From the NCBI RefSeq assembly GCF_022811605.1, contig NZ_CP094533.1:186001-250000 (forward strand): a stretch of DNA of 64,000 nt. Direction: 5' to 3'. The stretch comes from Agromyces soli. GTDB lineage: Bacteria > Actinomycetota > Actinomycetes > Actinomycetales > Microbacteriaceae. Positions 15,706 to 24,847 of the stretch are shown here, piece after piece. A model generated the notes under the pieces. The model did no database searches. It saw only the letters and a program-made list of their open reading frames with translations, and was not told the origin of the DNA. Within the stretch, counting starts at the first letter, position 1. Every line of letters starts with the position of its first letter. Position numbers and translations under genes: made by a program.

Positions 15706-17042
15706 GCGGCGGGTCCTTCGACGGGTTCGCGGACGGCGGACGGCTCGGCGGCGGCCTCGCGGCGGACGATCCGCGGCGCGAGGAGGGTGCACACGATCAT
15801 GAGGGCCGTGAGCACGCCGAGGTAGATCGACACCGAGGTCGTCGTGCCCGTTGCCTCGGTGAGGCTCGCGGCGATGAGCGGGGTGAGCCCGCCGCCGAGC
15901 ACGGCGGCGATCTGGAAGCCGAGCGAGATGCCGGTGTAGCGCACGCGGGCCGGGAACAGCTCGAAGAAGAGTGCAGCCTGCGCGCCGTACGCCACGCCGC
16001 CGAGGGCGCCGACGACCGGCATGACGGCGAGGATGAGCGGCACCTGGCCGGTCGCGCCGATGCCGAACATCAGGAACGGGGCGATGAGGATGAGCACGGC
16101 GCCGACGAGGTAGGCGCGGGTGCGGCCGATCCGGTCGGAGAGCCAGCCGCCGAGGAGCGTCGCGAGCAGGTAGCCGGCGGCCGCGACGAGGTTCGCGAGC
16201 GTCGCCGTCGCCGGGGCGATCTGCATCTGGTTCACGAGGTACGAGACGAAGAAGACGCCCTGGGTGAAGCCGAAGGCGGCGACCGAGATGTACATGCCGA
16301 TGGCGACGAGCACCATGCGCCAGTGCTTGCGCAGCGTCTCGAGCACGGGCACCTTGGGCGGCGCGGCCACCGCCTCGCGCTCGCGGAACGCGGGCGACTC
16401 CTCGATCTTCGAGCGGATGATGAGACCGACGGCGACGAGCACGACGCTGAACAGCAGCGGGATGCGCCAGCCCCACGCGTCGATCTGCTCGGGCGTGAGC
16501 AGCACGAAGAGCAGGGTGACGACGCCGGTGGAGAGCATGATGCCGAGGCCGCTGCCGGTCTGCACCGCCGAGCCGAAGATGCCGCGCCGGCGTTCGGGGG
16601 CGGACTCCATCATGAGGGTGATCGCGCCGCCCCACTCGCCGCCGATGCCGAGCCCCTGCACGAAGCGCAGCAGCACGAGCAGCACGGGCGCGAGCGCGCC
16701 GACCTGGGCGTAGGTCGGCAGGAGCCCCATCAGCATCGTCGCGATGCCCATGGTGAGCAGGCTCGCGACGAGCATGGGCTTGCGGCCGATGCGGTCGCCG
16801 AAGTGGCCGAAGACGATGCCGCCGATCGGGCGGGCGAGGAAGCCGACGGCGAAGGTCGTGAAGGCGAGGAAGGTGCCGAGCACGGGGTCCTCGGCGGAGA
16901 AGAACAGGCGGCCGAAGACGACGGCGGTGAGCGTGCCGTAGACGTTGAAGTCGTAGAACTCGATCGCGTTGCCGACGACCGTCGCGGCGGTGAGCCGGGC
17001 CATCGGGGTGCGCGAGCCGGGGGAGGCGAGCTGGCGGGTCAC
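15702..17042 (-). CDS. MFS transporter, metabolite:H+ symporter (MHS) type
   Basis: A 446-residue, 12-helix transporter. GNAIEFYDFNVYGTLT at the start and FGHFGDRIGRKPML (loop 2-3 motif) mark the MHS/shikimate-proline-alpha-ketoglutarate group, with a repeat of the motif in GGWLSDRIGRTR. It imports an organic acid or similar solute with protons. The start is GTG 17040-17042 with an AAGGAGA site upstream. It is the first gene of the transporter-sulfatase-GntR operon, so the solute may be a sulfated organic acid or sugar acid. Confidence 0.88.
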   Translation of the reverse strand: MTRQLASPGSRTPMARLTAATVVGNAIEFYDFNVYGTLTAVVFGRLFFSAEDPVLGTFLAFTTFAVGFLARPIGGIVFGHFGDRIGRKPMLVASLLTMGIATMLMGLLPTYAQVGALAPVLLVLLRFVQGLGIGGEWGGAITLMMESAPERRRGIFGSAVQTGSGLGIMLSTGVVTLLFVLLTPEQIDAWGWRIPLLFSVVLVAVGLIIRSKIEESPAFREREAVAAPPKVPVLETLRKHWRMVLVAIGMYISVAAFGFTQGVFFVSYLVNQMQIAPATATLANLVAAAGYLLATLLGGWLSDRIGRTRAYLVGAVLILIAPFLMFGIGATGQVPLILAVMPVVGALGGVAYGAQAALFFELFPARVRYTGISLGFQIAAVLGGGLTPLIAASLTEATGTTTSVSIYLGVLTALMIVCTLLAPRIVRREAAAEPSAVREPVEGPAA

Positions 17043-17191
17043 GGGAATCTCCTTCGATTCGAGCCGAGAGGTATAGACGTCTTGTGCAGGCCGAGCGTAA
17101 GCGCTTCCGAAGACGGCGTCAAGACCGATTCGCTCGGCTCATCAAAAGAGGTATGGATGTCTCCGGCTCCCGGATGCGCCCGCACGCAGAA

Positions 17192-17221
17192 GGGCGCGGC
17201 ATCCGATCGGATGCCGCGCCC
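17192..17221. terminator. GC-rich hairpin upstream of the MHS transporter
   Basis: GGGCGCGGCATCC (17192-17204), loop GATC, then its reverse complement (17209-17221): a perfect 13-bp stem. It lies between two minus-strand transporter genes and next to palindrome copy 2. It may end transcription from the upstream gene; no T-tract follows. Confidence 0.5.
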
Positions 17222-17270
17222 CTCGCGCGCGCTCATGGCTGGCCGCGCCGCAGCCGGGCCGCCCTCGAAT

Positions 17271-17306
17271 CGAGTTGCCCGACTTTCATGAAAGTCGGGC
17301 AACTCG
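17271..17306. repeat. Long palindrome, copy 2 of 5
   Basis: Identical to copy 1 over all 36 bases (arm CGAGTTGCCCGACTTTCA plus its reverse complement) and flanked by similar sequence on both sides (CCCTCGAA before, GGGGTGGG after). It lies 16 bp past the stop of the minus-strand MHS transporter gene. Confidence 0.85.
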
Positions 17307-17322
17307 GGGGTGGGGCCAGACC

Positions 17323-18708
17323 TCAGGCCTTGCTGAGACCGTAGATCGGGCTCTTCGCCTGCTCCGCCTCGTGGTCCGGGCCGAGCGGGATGCCGCTGCG
17401 GTCGCGCAGCAGCAGGCTCGCCACGAGCCCGAGCAGGGTCATGCCCGCGAGGTACCAGGTCACCGACATCGTCGTGCCCGTCGCGTCGACGAGCGCCGTC
17501 GCGATCGACGGCGCGAAGGCGCCGCCGAGGATCGCGCCGATCGCGTACGAGATCGAGACGCCGGAGAAGCGGATGGAGGCGGGGAACAGCTCCGAGTAGA
17601 GCGCCGCCTGCGGGCCGTAGGTGAAGCCGAGGCCGATCGTCAGCACCGCGAGGCCGAGGAAGAGCAGGCCCACCTCGCCCGTGTTGACGAGCGGGAACAG
17701 CGCGAACACCCCGCCGAGCTGCAGCACCCAGCCGATGAGGTAGGTGGTACGGCGCCCGATGCGGTCGCTCAGCCACCCGGCGAACCACGTCGAGAGCAGC
17801 CAGGTGACGGCGGAGCCCGCGACCGCCCAGAGCACCGGGCCGCGCTCGATGGCGATCGGCCCGTCGGGGTTCGTCGCGTAGTTCTGGATGTAGCCGCCGG
17901 TCGTCATGTAGCCGACCGCGTTGTTGCCGGCGAAGACGAGGGCCGCGATGATCACGAGCAGCAGGTGACGGCGGAACAGCTGGATGATCGGCATCCGCGT
18001 CTGCTCCTTGCGGTCCGCGATCTCGACGAAGACCGGGCTCTCCTCGACGCTGCGGCGCACGTAGTAGCCGATCAGGATGAGCACCACGCTCAGCAGGAAC
18101 GGGATGCGCCAGCCCCACTCGAGGAAGGCGTCGCCCGGGGCGATGACCGCCATCAGCGCCATCGTGCCCGAGGCGAGCAGGAGGCCGAGCGGCACGCCGA
18201 TCTGCGGCGAGGCGCCGAAGAGGCCGCGCTTGGACTTGGGGGCGTGCTCCACGGCCATCAGCACCGCGCCGCCCCACTCGCCTCCCGCCGAGACGCCCTG
18301 CACGACGCGGAGCAGGATCAGCAGGATCGGCGCCGCGACACCGATCGCGGCGTAGGTCGGCAGGAGGCCGATGAGCGCCGTGGCGACGCCCATCAGGATG
18401 AGCGTGAGCATCAGCACCAGGCGGCGGCCGTACTTGTCGCCGAGGTGGCCGGCGAGGAACGCGCCGAACGGGCGGAACAGGAAGCTGATGCCGACCGTGA
18501 GGAACGACAGCAGCGTGCCGACGCCGGGGCCGGCCGGAGCGAAGAACAGCTCGCCGAACACGAGGCCCGCGGCGGAGGCGTAGATGAAGAAGTCGTACCA
18601 CTCGACGGTGGTGCCGACCACCGTGGCGAAGACGACGCGCCGACGATCGGCGGCCTGGGCGATCGTGCCGGTCGGGGTGAACCCCGGAGGGTGCTCTGCT
18701 GCGCTCAT
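17323..18708 (-). CDS. MFS transporter, MHS type
   Basis: A 461-residue transporter of the same MHS group as the gene at 15.7 kb: GTTVEWYDFFIYASAAGLVF at the start, GHLGDKYGRRLVLM in loop 2-3 and GWLSDRIGRRTTYL in the second half. It likely imports an organic anion with protons. ATG 18706-18708 is chosen over longer in-frame extensions. It is monocistronic, with palindromes on both sides (copy 2 after it, copy 3 before it). Confidence 0.87.
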   Translation of the reverse strand: MSAAEHPPGFTPTGTIAQAADRRRVVFATVVGTTVEWYDFFIYASAAGLVFGELFFAPAGPGVGTLLSFLTVGISFLFRPFGAFLAGHLGDKYGRRLVLMLTLILMGVATALIGLLPTYAAIGVAAPILLILLRVVQGVSAGGEWGGAVLMAVEHAPKSKRGLFGASPQIGVPLGLLLASGTMALMAVIAPGDAFLEWGWRIPFLLSVVLILIGYYVRRSVEESPVFVEIADRKEQTRMPIIQLFRRHLLLVIIAALVFAGNNAVGYMTTGGYIQNYATNPDGPIAIERGPVLWAVAGSAVTWLLSTWFAGWLSDRIGRRTTYLIGWVLQLGGVFALFPLVNTGEVGLLFLGLAVLTIGLGFTYGPQAALYSELFPASIRFSGVSISYAIGAILGGAFAPSIATALVDATGTTMSVTWYLAGMTLLGLVASLLLRDRSGIPLGPDHEAEQAKSPIYGLSKA

Positions 18709-18849
18709 GGCTGACTCCTTCGTCTGATCAGGGGCTCGGTGAGCGAGCGCCGCACGATCACCGAGGGCGGTCGCGACGAGGGGGTCGTCGACGACCGGCA
18801 CCATGATGATATACGATTTCAGATTTCTTCTCGACCCTGCCCGCACGCG

Positions 18850-18893
18850 AACCAGGGTTGCCCAACTTTCATGAAAGTCGGGCAACCCTGGTT
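18850..18893. repeat. Long palindrome, copy 3 of 5
   Basis: Arms of 22 nt beginning AACCAGGGTTGCCC and ending in the complement. The outer arm differs from copies 1 and 2, but the two sides changed together. One core position (CCCAAC instead of CCCGAC) would give a G-U wobble in a minus-strand transcript, still pairing. It lies 10 bp past the stop of the aldolase gene. Confidence 0.85.
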
Positions 18894-18903
18894 CTGGAGC
18901 GGC

Positions 18904-19569
18904 TCAGGCGTGGTGCAGGGCGGCGAAGTCCTCCGGCGGGAAGGTCGTCGAGGTGTCCCCCAGCAGCAGCGCACGGTACGTCGTCGTCGCCGCCTCCTCG
19001 AGGTTCAGCGCCCGGCGGAACGCCATCGCCACCGAGTCCCCGAGCGCCGAGCAGCCGTGATGCCCCATCACGATGCAATCGTGCTCGCGCGCCTGCTCGG
19101 CGGCGCTGTCGGCGAGCTCGTCGGAGCCGTTCGGGTAGAACGGCGTGCGACCGATCGAGCGCACGTAGTACGCGTGATCGAGGGTGATGAGCCGGATGTC
19201 CCGGCCGAGCGCGTCGAGCAGCACCGCGTGCTGCGGGTGCACGTGGACGACGGCGTGCACGTCGGGGCGTACGCCGTAGCTGCGCTGGTGCAGCTTCCAC
19301 TCGCTCGACGGCTTCGCGCCCGCGAGCACCTCGCCGGCGAGCGTCATGACGGCGAAGTCCTCGGGCGTCAGCCGGTCGAGCCAGGTGCCCGCGCCGGTCA
19401 CGACGAAGCGCTCCTCGTCGATGCGGGCCGAGAGGTTGCCGCCGGAGGCGAGGGCGAGCCCGCGGGCGACGATGTCGGAGCCCACGCCCACGAGTTCGGC
19501 GACGAGGTCCCTGGTGCGGGCGTCGAACGCGGCGGCCTGTGCGGACTGCGCGGTGGCGGCTTCGGTCAT
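18904..19569 (-). CDS. Class II aldolase/adducin family protein
   Basis: A 221-residue metal-dependent aldolase or epimerase. ALASGGNLSARID near residues 37-50 is the conserved N-terminal block, and the zinc histidines lie in VHVHPQH (about 107-113), with a third in MGHHGCSALG. Relatives act on L-fuculose-, L-ribulose- or other ketose-phosphates. It overlaps the pentitol-type transporter by ATGA, so import and cleavage or epimerisation are coupled. The actual sugar is not identified. Confidence 0.87.
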   Translation of the reverse strand: MTEAATAQSAQAAAFDARTRDLVAELVGVGSDIVARGLALASGGNLSARIDEERFVVTGAGTWLDRLTPEDFAVMTLAGEVLAGAKPSSEWKLHQRSYGVRPDVHAVVHVHPQHAVLLDALGRDIRLITLDHAYYVRSIGRTPFYPNGSDELADSAAEQAREHDCIVMGHHGCSALGDSVAMAFRRALNLEEAATTTYRALLLGDTSTTFPPEDFAALHHA

Positions 19570-20867
19570 GCGGGGATCCTCTCGGGGGTCGGGAAGGCGC
19601 CGAGCCCGTCCTTCGGCGAGCGCAGCAGGAAGGTCAGGCCGAAGCCGACGAGGTACAGCGAGGCGATGATCCAGACGGTGCCCTGGATGCCGATCGGCGT
19701 GACCAGGCCGGCGATCACGGGGCCGACGAACTGGCTGAGCCCGGCGCCGAGGTTCAGGATGGCGACGGCGGCCGCCTTGTGCTGCGGGGCGAGCAGCGGC
19801 ACGATCGCCGAGAGCGGCACGAACATGCCGAGCGCGAGGCCGTAGACGATCGCGATGGCGATGGTGATGCCGAAGTTCGGGCCGATCGCCGTCGGCACGT
19901 AGTAGAGGGCGAGCACCGTGACGAAGCAGCCGATGCCACCGGCCCAGGCCACGACGTTGACACGGCCGATCCAGTCGGCGAGGTAGCCGGAGATGAGGTT
20001 CGCGGCGACGTTCGCCGCCAGCATGGTGCCCCAGATGGCCTGCCACTCGGCGAGGCCGAAGCCGACGTCGCGCACCATGTACGTGGTGAGGAAGACCACG
20101 AAGGCGTAGAACGACAGCGTGTTGATGATGCGCACGACGCCGCCGACGCCGACCTTCGGGTTCGAGGCGACGATCGTGATGCTCGAGACGACGCCCTTGA
20201 CGCTGTTCGCGAGCGTCACCTTCTGCGTCACCGGGTTCCGCAGCAGGAAGAGCACCATGAGCCCGCCGACGACGACGAAGGCGAGGGCCATCCAGAGGGT
20301 CGCGAGCTCGCCGATGAACGGGATGACCGCTCCGGCGAAGTAGGAGCTCAGCACGCCGAGGCCCAGCGTCGAGAAGAACCAGTACCAGCCGACCGCGCGG
20401 CCCATGACCTGCTCGTCGGTGCCGATGGTGATCCAGACGAGGAAGCCGAAGGCGAACATCGGGTAGCCGAGGCCGCGGATGCCGAAGGCGAGCAGCATGA
20501 CGCCGTAGTTGCCGCCCATCACGCCGAAGACGAGGAAGACGAGCTCGAAGACCACCCAGATGGCGAAGCCGAGCATCATCACCCGCTTCGGGCCCCAGGC
20601 CTCGGCGAGCGCGCCGCTCAGCCAGGCGGCGACCGCGACGACGATGCCGTAGACGGCCCAGAGCGTCGCGACCTGCCCGGCCTCGAAGCCGAGCTCGTCG
20701 AGATACGGCGACAGGAAGCCGGCCTCGATGCCGTCGCCGATCATGAAGATCGTCAGGGCGACGAAGCCCCAGGCGAGCGGGCGGGCGATGCCCTGCGTGC
20801 GGAGCAGTCGGCCGAACCGGGTCTCGGTGCCGGCCGTGGGGGTGGCGGTCATGGATGGACTCCTCAT
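19566..20867 (-). CDS. MFS transporter, RbtT/DalT/CsbX type
   Basis: A 433-residue, 12-helix transporter. GDGIEAGFLSPYLDELGFE near the start and VGWYWFFSTLGLGVLSSYF fit the pentitol (ribitol, D-arabinitol) transporter group CsbX/RbtT/DalT. It probably imports a sugar alcohol. The aldolase gene overlaps its stop. The promoter region (20868-21033) is shared with the divergent SorC regulator and holds a TTGTTCACAG box. Confidence 0.82.
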   Translation of the reverse strand: MRSPSMTATPTAGTETRFGRLLRTQGIARPLAWGFVALTIFMIGDGIEAGFLSPYLDELGFEAGQVATLWAVYGIVVAVAAWLSGALAEAWGPKRVMMLGFAIWVVFELVFLVFGVMGGNYGVMLLAFGIRGLGYPMFAFGFLVWITIGTDEQVMGRAVGWYWFFSTLGLGVLSSYFAGAVIPFIGELATLWMALAFVVVGGLMVLFLLRNPVTQKVTLANSVKGVVSSITIVASNPKVGVGGVVRIINTLSFYAFVVFLTTYMVRDVGFGLAEWQAIWGTMLAANVAANLISGYLADWIGRVNVVAWAGGIGCFVTVLALYYVPTAIGPNFGITIAIAIVYGLALGMFVPLSAIVPLLAPQHKAAAVAILNLGAGLSQFVGPVIAGLVTPIGIQGTVWIIASLYLVGFGLTFLLRSPKDGLGAFPTPERIPA

Positions 20868-20911
20868 TGAGTGCGCAGTCGGGCTGCGGTACTTCGGGGG
20901 ATCGTGTACAT

Positions 20912-20929
20912 TTGTTCACAGGAATGAAC
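20912..20929. promoter_or_regulatory. Candidate SorC operator, transporter/regulator promoter
   Basis: TTGTTCACAG at 20912-20921 contains GTTCA, which pairs with TGAAC at 20925-20929 across 6 bp. The same ten bases occur upstream of the FGGY kinase gene (24673-24682). It lies between the divergent transporter and SorC genes. Confidence 0.5.
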
Positions 20930-21033
20930 TTCTGCTCAGTCATCATCCGGCGAAGCCGTGCCGCTGTCAAGCCCGCCCGGGACTGAGCCCGGCGCGACCG
21001 TCGCGCCGGGATCCGGCATGGGAGGATGACGGC

Positions 21034-21948
21034 ATGCTCTTGGGTCGCGTCGCACGCATGTACTACGAGCACGGATTGACGCACCAGGAGATCGCCGACA
21101 CGCTCGGCGTCTCCCGCATCCGCGTCACGCGCCTCCTCGCGGAGGCCCGCGAGACCGGTGTCGTCGAGATCATCGTGCACGTCGAGGAGTCGCTCTTCGC
21201 CGACGACGAGCGCGACCTCGCCGCCGCCTTCGGGCTGCGCCAGGTCTGGATCTCCCCCAGCGTCGCCGACGAGCAGAAGGCCGCGCGCGCCTTCGCGAGC
21301 GTGGGCGCCGAAGCGCTCGCCGCGAAGCTCGAACCCGACGCGGTCGTCGCCCTCGGCCTCTCGACGGCCGTCGCGCTCGTCGCCGAGGAGTTCCCCGACC
21401 ACCCCCTCGCCGCGAGCTTCGTGCCGGTGGCCGGCAGCGTCAGCGGGCTCGTCAACGGCGCCAACCCGCACGAGCTCGCCCTCGCCTTCGCGCGGCGCAC
21501 GAACGGCCGGGCGTTCCACTTGCCCGCTCCGCTGCTGGCCGCTTCCCCCGAGGCCGCCGCGGCCTCGCTCGCCGACCCGGGCGTGCGCGAGGTCCTCGAG
21601 CTCGCGGCCCGCGCAGACACCCTCGTCGCCGGCATCGGCGGCACCGCGCGCGGCCAGGGCCTGCTCCTCTCCTCGCTGGGCGACGCCGAGCGCGAGCGCC
21701 TGCTCGCCGACGGCGCGGTGGGCGACCTCGCCGGACGCTTCTTCGACGCGGACGGCGACGCCGTGCACGGCGCGCTCGACGCCCGGGTCGTCGGGCTCGG
21801 ACTCGACGAGCTGCGGGCCATCCCGAACCGGCTCGGCATCGCGCGCGGCGAGACGAAGCTCGCCGCGCTGCGCACGGCGCTCTCGAGCGGACTCGTGAAC
21901 CTGCTCGTCACCGACTCCGACACGGCCAGGGCGCTGCTCGCCGGCTGA
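21034..21948 (+). CDS. SorC/DeoR-family sugar-sensing regulator
   Basis: A 304-residue regulator: HTH near residues 11-38 (YYEHGLTHQEIADTLGVSRI then RVTRLLAEAR) and a SorC sugar-phosphate-binding domain (about 60-300, with GLSTAVALV and VAGIGGTARGQG). It likely responds to a phosphorylated sugar made by the FGGY kinase and controls transport and catabolic genes on both sides. ATG 21034 has a GGGAGGA site. In-frame sequence upstream overlaps the transporter gene and is not part of it. Confidence 0.88.
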   Translation: MLLGRVARMYYEHGLTHQEIADTLGVSRIRVTRLLAEARETGVVEIIVHVEESLFADDERDLAAAFGLRQVWISPSVADEQKAARAFASVGAEALAAKLEPDAVVALGLSTAVALVAEEFPDHPLAASFVPVAGSVSGLVNGANPHELALAFARRTNGRAFHLPAPLLAASPEAAAASLADPGVREVLELAARADTLVAGIGGTARGQGLLLSSLGDAERERLLADGAVGDLAGRFFDADGDAVHGALDARVVGLGLDELRAIPNRLGIARGETKLAALRTALSSGLVNLLVTDSDTARALLAG

Positions 21949-21998
21949 GCGCCGCAGCGCCCAGCCGACCGACCCGGCGGTCGCGCAGCGGCCCGCCG

Positions 21999-23006
21999 CT
22001 AGGCGGCCCGCTCGGCGAGGGCGCGCGCGTTCGCGACCCCGGGCACCTGCTCGCCGGCGAGCCAGCTCCGCAGCGCGGCCGCCGCGATCCGGGAGTGCTC
22101 GGCGATCACGTCGTCGGAGGCGCCCGCGATGTGCGGGGTCATCGTGACGTGCTCGAACGAGAACAGCTCGGAGTCGCGCGGCAGCGGCTCCTCGTAGAAG
22201 ACGTCGAAACCGGCGCCCGCGATGCGCCGCTCGCGCAGCACCTCCATGAGCGCGGCCTCCTCGATGATCGCGGCGCGACCCGCGTTGACGAGGAACGCGC
22301 TCGGCTTCAAGAGCGCGAGCTCGCGTGCGCCGATCAGGCCCTCGGTCTCGGGCATGAGCGGCACGTGGACGGTCACGATGTCGGCGCTCGACATGACCTC
22401 GTCGAGCGGGGCGATGCGCGCCTCCTCGCCGAAGGCGTCGGCGGGCAGGAACGGGTCGTAGACGAGCACGTCCATGCCGAAACCACGGGCCCGGCGGACC
22501 ATCCGCCGACCCACCGCTCCCCCGCCGAGCACGCCGAGCGTGCGCCCGCCGAGGCCGATGCTGCGGAAGCGCTCGTACGGTTCGAACACGTCGTCGGCGG
22601 TCCAGTTGCCCTCGCGCAGCCAGCGCTCGGAGGCGCTCACGTGACGCACGGTCGCCATCAGCAGCGCGAAGCTCAGGTCGGCGGTCACCTCGGCGTTGCG
22701 GCCGGGCGTGGTGATGACGGGGATGCCGCGGGCGGTGCAGGCGTCGAGGTCGACGTTGACGGGCTTCGCGCGGCAGGAGACGACCGCCTTGAGCGCCGGC
22801 GCGAGCGCGAGCGTCGCCTCGTCGACGACGTCGAGCTCGGCGACGATCACCTCCGCGCTCGCGAGCTGCGCCTCGAGCCCGCGCTCGGCGAGCGAGGCGC
22901 CGTCCATCGTCGCCTCGACGAGCTCGACGTCGAAGGCGTCGGCGAGCGCGGCCGCGACGCCCTCGTCGAAGGCGGCGGTCACGAGGATCTTGGGTCGGTG
23001 GGTCAC
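21999..23006 (-). CDS. D-2-hydroxyacid dehydrogenase (NAD-dependent)
   Basis: A 335-residue enzyme: substrate domain, then the NAD Rossmann motif LGVLGGGAVGRRMVRRA (GxGxxG variant, near residue 165), and catalytic Arg (VNAGRAA), Glu (YEEPLP) and His (TPHIAG) in the usual order. Phosphoglycerate-dehydrogenase-like members reduce or oxidise 2-keto/hydroxy acids. The start is GTG 23004-23006, with an AGGAGGA site. It lies 94 bp after the kinase gene and is probably co-transcribed. Confidence 0.87.
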   Translation of the reverse strand: MTHRPKILVTAAFDEGVAAALADAFDVELVEATMDGASLAERGLEAQLASAEVIVAELDVVDEATLALAPALKAVVSCRAKPVNVDLDACTARGIPVITTPGRNAEVTADLSFALLMATVRHVSASERWLREGNWTADDVFEPYERFRSIGLGGRTLGVLGGGAVGRRMVRRARGFGMDVLVYDPFLPADAFGEEARIAPLDEVMSSADIVTVHVPLMPETEGLIGARELALLKPSAFLVNAGRAAIIEEAALMEVLRERRIAGAGFDVFYEEPLPRDSELFSFEHVTMTPHIAGASDDVIAEHSRIAAAALRSWLAGEQVPGVANARALAERAA

Positions 23007-23100
23007 GGGGCTCCTCCTCGGAGTGGGTCGGTGCGTCGGTGGGTCAGTGGATCGGGACGGGCGCGGGCCGGGAGCGCGGGATGCACGGCGGCGGGATGCC

Positions 23101-24636
23101 TCAGCCGGCGAGCCGCGTCGAGGCGGCCCGGAGCCGCCGCAGCGCGGGCCAGTGCGGGCGCATCGCGTCCCTGATGGCGAGGAAGTCTCCGTACGCCTCG
23201 GCGTAGACGGCGGAGCGCTCGGCATCCGGCGCGAACACGCTCGTGTCGGGCGCGAGTACCTCGACGGCCGAGGCGAGATCGACCGCGTGCCCGGAGGCGA
23301 CGAGCGCGAGGCTCGCGACCCCGCGGGCGCCGACCTCGGGCGCATCCTGCCGGACGATCTCGCGGCCGGTGACGTCGGCGAGGATCGCGCAGAGCAGATC
23401 CGACTCGGAGCCGCCTCCGCACACGAGCAGCGCGCCCGCCACGCCGAGCACGTCGAGGCTCTCGCGCAGCGAGAAGGCGATGCCCTCGTACCCCGAGCGC
23501 AGCAGCTCGGCCGGGGTGGTGGTGACGCTCATGCCGTGCCAGGAGGCGGAGGCCGCCGAGTCGAGGAACGGGGCGCGCTCGCCGCTCGGCGAGCCGTAGG
23601 GCAGGTAGAGCACCCCGCCCGAGCCGGCCGGCACGGCGGCGGCCTGCCGCTCGACCTCGGACCAGTGGTCGAGCGTGAGCCCGAGCGTGCCGCGCACCCA
23701 GTCGAGGTTCGGCGTGCCGGTCATGGGCGCCATCGACTCGAGCACCTGCGTGCCGCGCCCCGTCGAGAGCACGATGCCGGCGTCGCTGCGCACGTGCGCG
23801 CGGCTCGGCTGATTGACCCCGACGAAGCCGGTGGTGCCGAGGATCGCGTAGCCCTGGCCGTCGCCGATGGCGCCGAGCCCGACGCCGGCGGCCGCGGTGT
23901 CGACGAGGCCGACGGCGACGGGCGTGCCCTCCGGCAGCCCGAGCTGCGCGGCCGCGGCGGCGGTCACGCGACCGGCGAGCGACTGCGGATCGCGCACCTC
24001 CGGCAGGCCGGCCCGGATGTGCTCGTGCCCGAGCGCTTCAACGAGTTCGGCGGAGTAGTCGCCGGTCGCGGTGTCGAGGTAGGTGCGGGATGCCTCGCTC
24101 GGATCGGTCGCGATCTCGCCGGTGAGCCGGTAGCGCAGCCAGTCCTTGCAGTTCAACTGGTGGGCGAAGCGCTCGCGGGTCCCAGGCTCGGCCTCGAAGA
24201 GCTCCTCCGCGAGCAACGGCAGCGCGCCGGCGAACAGCGGCGACCCGGTGGCGCGGTGGACGGCTTCGGCGCGGCCGTCGGCCCGCCACGTCGCCAGCCG
24301 TTCGGTCGCGCGGCCGTCCAGCCAGAGCGCGGCGGGCCGCACGGGCCGCCCCTCGCGGTCGACGAACCAGGCGCCGTCGCCCTGGCCGGTGAGGCCGATG
24401 GCGAGGATCTCGGGGTCGTCGTCGGCGCGCACCTCCTCGAGCACCGCGGTGATCGTCGCGGCCGCGGCGTCCCAGATCCGGTCCAGCTCGGCCTCGGCGC
24501 CGCCACGGGAGTCCCGCTCGATGCGCACGCTCGATCTGGCGACGCCGGCGATGGTGCCGTCGAGCCGGAAGGCGACGGTCTTCACCGAGGTCGTGCCGGC
24601 GTCGATTCCGAGGACAATCGGGGTGCGTCTCTGCAT
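23101..24636 (-). CDS. FGGY-family carbohydrate kinase
   Basis: A 511-residue sugar kinase with two actin-like domains. GIDAGTTSVKTVAF (residues 10-23) binds phosphate; GLTGQGDGAWFVD and GLVDTAAAG (general base aspartate near residue 245) belong to domain I, and SGYEGIAFSLRESLD with VCGGGSESDLL (FGGY signature 2 and the adenosine site) to domain II. It phosphorylates a ketose or polyol, consistent with the aldolase and pentitol transporter nearby. The promoter holds the TTGTTCACAG box. Confidence 0.88.
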   Translation of the reverse strand: MQRRTPIVLGIDAGTTSVKTVAFRLDGTIAGVARSSVRIERDSRGGAEAELDRIWDAAAATITAVLEEVRADDDPEILAIGLTGQGDGAWFVDREGRPVRPAALWLDGRATERLATWRADGRAEAVHRATGSPLFAGALPLLAEELFEAEPGTRERFAHQLNCKDWLRYRLTGEIATDPSEASRTYLDTATGDYSAELVEALGHEHIRAGLPEVRDPQSLAGRVTAAAAAQLGLPEGTPVAVGLVDTAAAGVGLGAIGDGQGYAILGTTGFVGVNQPSRAHVRSDAGIVLSTGRGTQVLESMAPMTGTPNLDWVRGTLGLTLDHWSEVERQAAAVPAGSGGVLYLPYGSPSGERAPFLDSAASASWHGMSVTTTPAELLRSGYEGIAFSLRESLDVLGVAGALLVCGGGSESDLLCAILADVTGREIVRQDAPEVGARGVASLALVASGHAVDLASAVEVLAPDTSVFAPDAERSAVYAEAYGDFLAIRDAMRPHWPALRRLRAASTRLAG

Positions 24637-24654
24637 GGGCCCATCCGAACATTA

Positions 24655-24687
24655 GTACGCGTAACTGATCTATTGTTCACAGCGTAC
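24655..24687. promoter_or_regulatory. FGGY kinase promoter with SorC-type box
   Basis: GTACGC (24655-24660) and GCGTAC (24682-24687) form an inverted repeat around an AT-rich core that includes TTGTTCACAG (24673-24682), identical to the box in front of the transporter. It lies 19-51 bp upstream of the kinase start, suitable for an operator overlapping the promoter. Confidence 0.5.
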
Positions 24688-24710
24688 CCCGTGCGGCCCG
24701 ATCGGTCCAA

Positions 24711-24752
24711 CGCAGGGTTGCCCGACTTCCATGAACGTCGGGCAACCCTGCG
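24711..24752. repeat. Long palindrome, copy 4 of 5
   Basis: Arms CGCAGGGTTGCCCGAC and the exact complement, with centre TTCCATGAAC (two bases changed from the TTTCATGAAA of copies 1 and 2). It lies 95 bp past the PAP2 stop and 74 bp upstream of the kinase start. Confidence 0.8.
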
Positions 24753-24847
24753 TGCACTCCGGCTCAGCGGCGCGGGGTCACGCCGCACCATCCGACCGGC
24801 CGCCCGCGGTGATGCATGCACACCCGTTCGGCCGCGTCGCGCCACCA

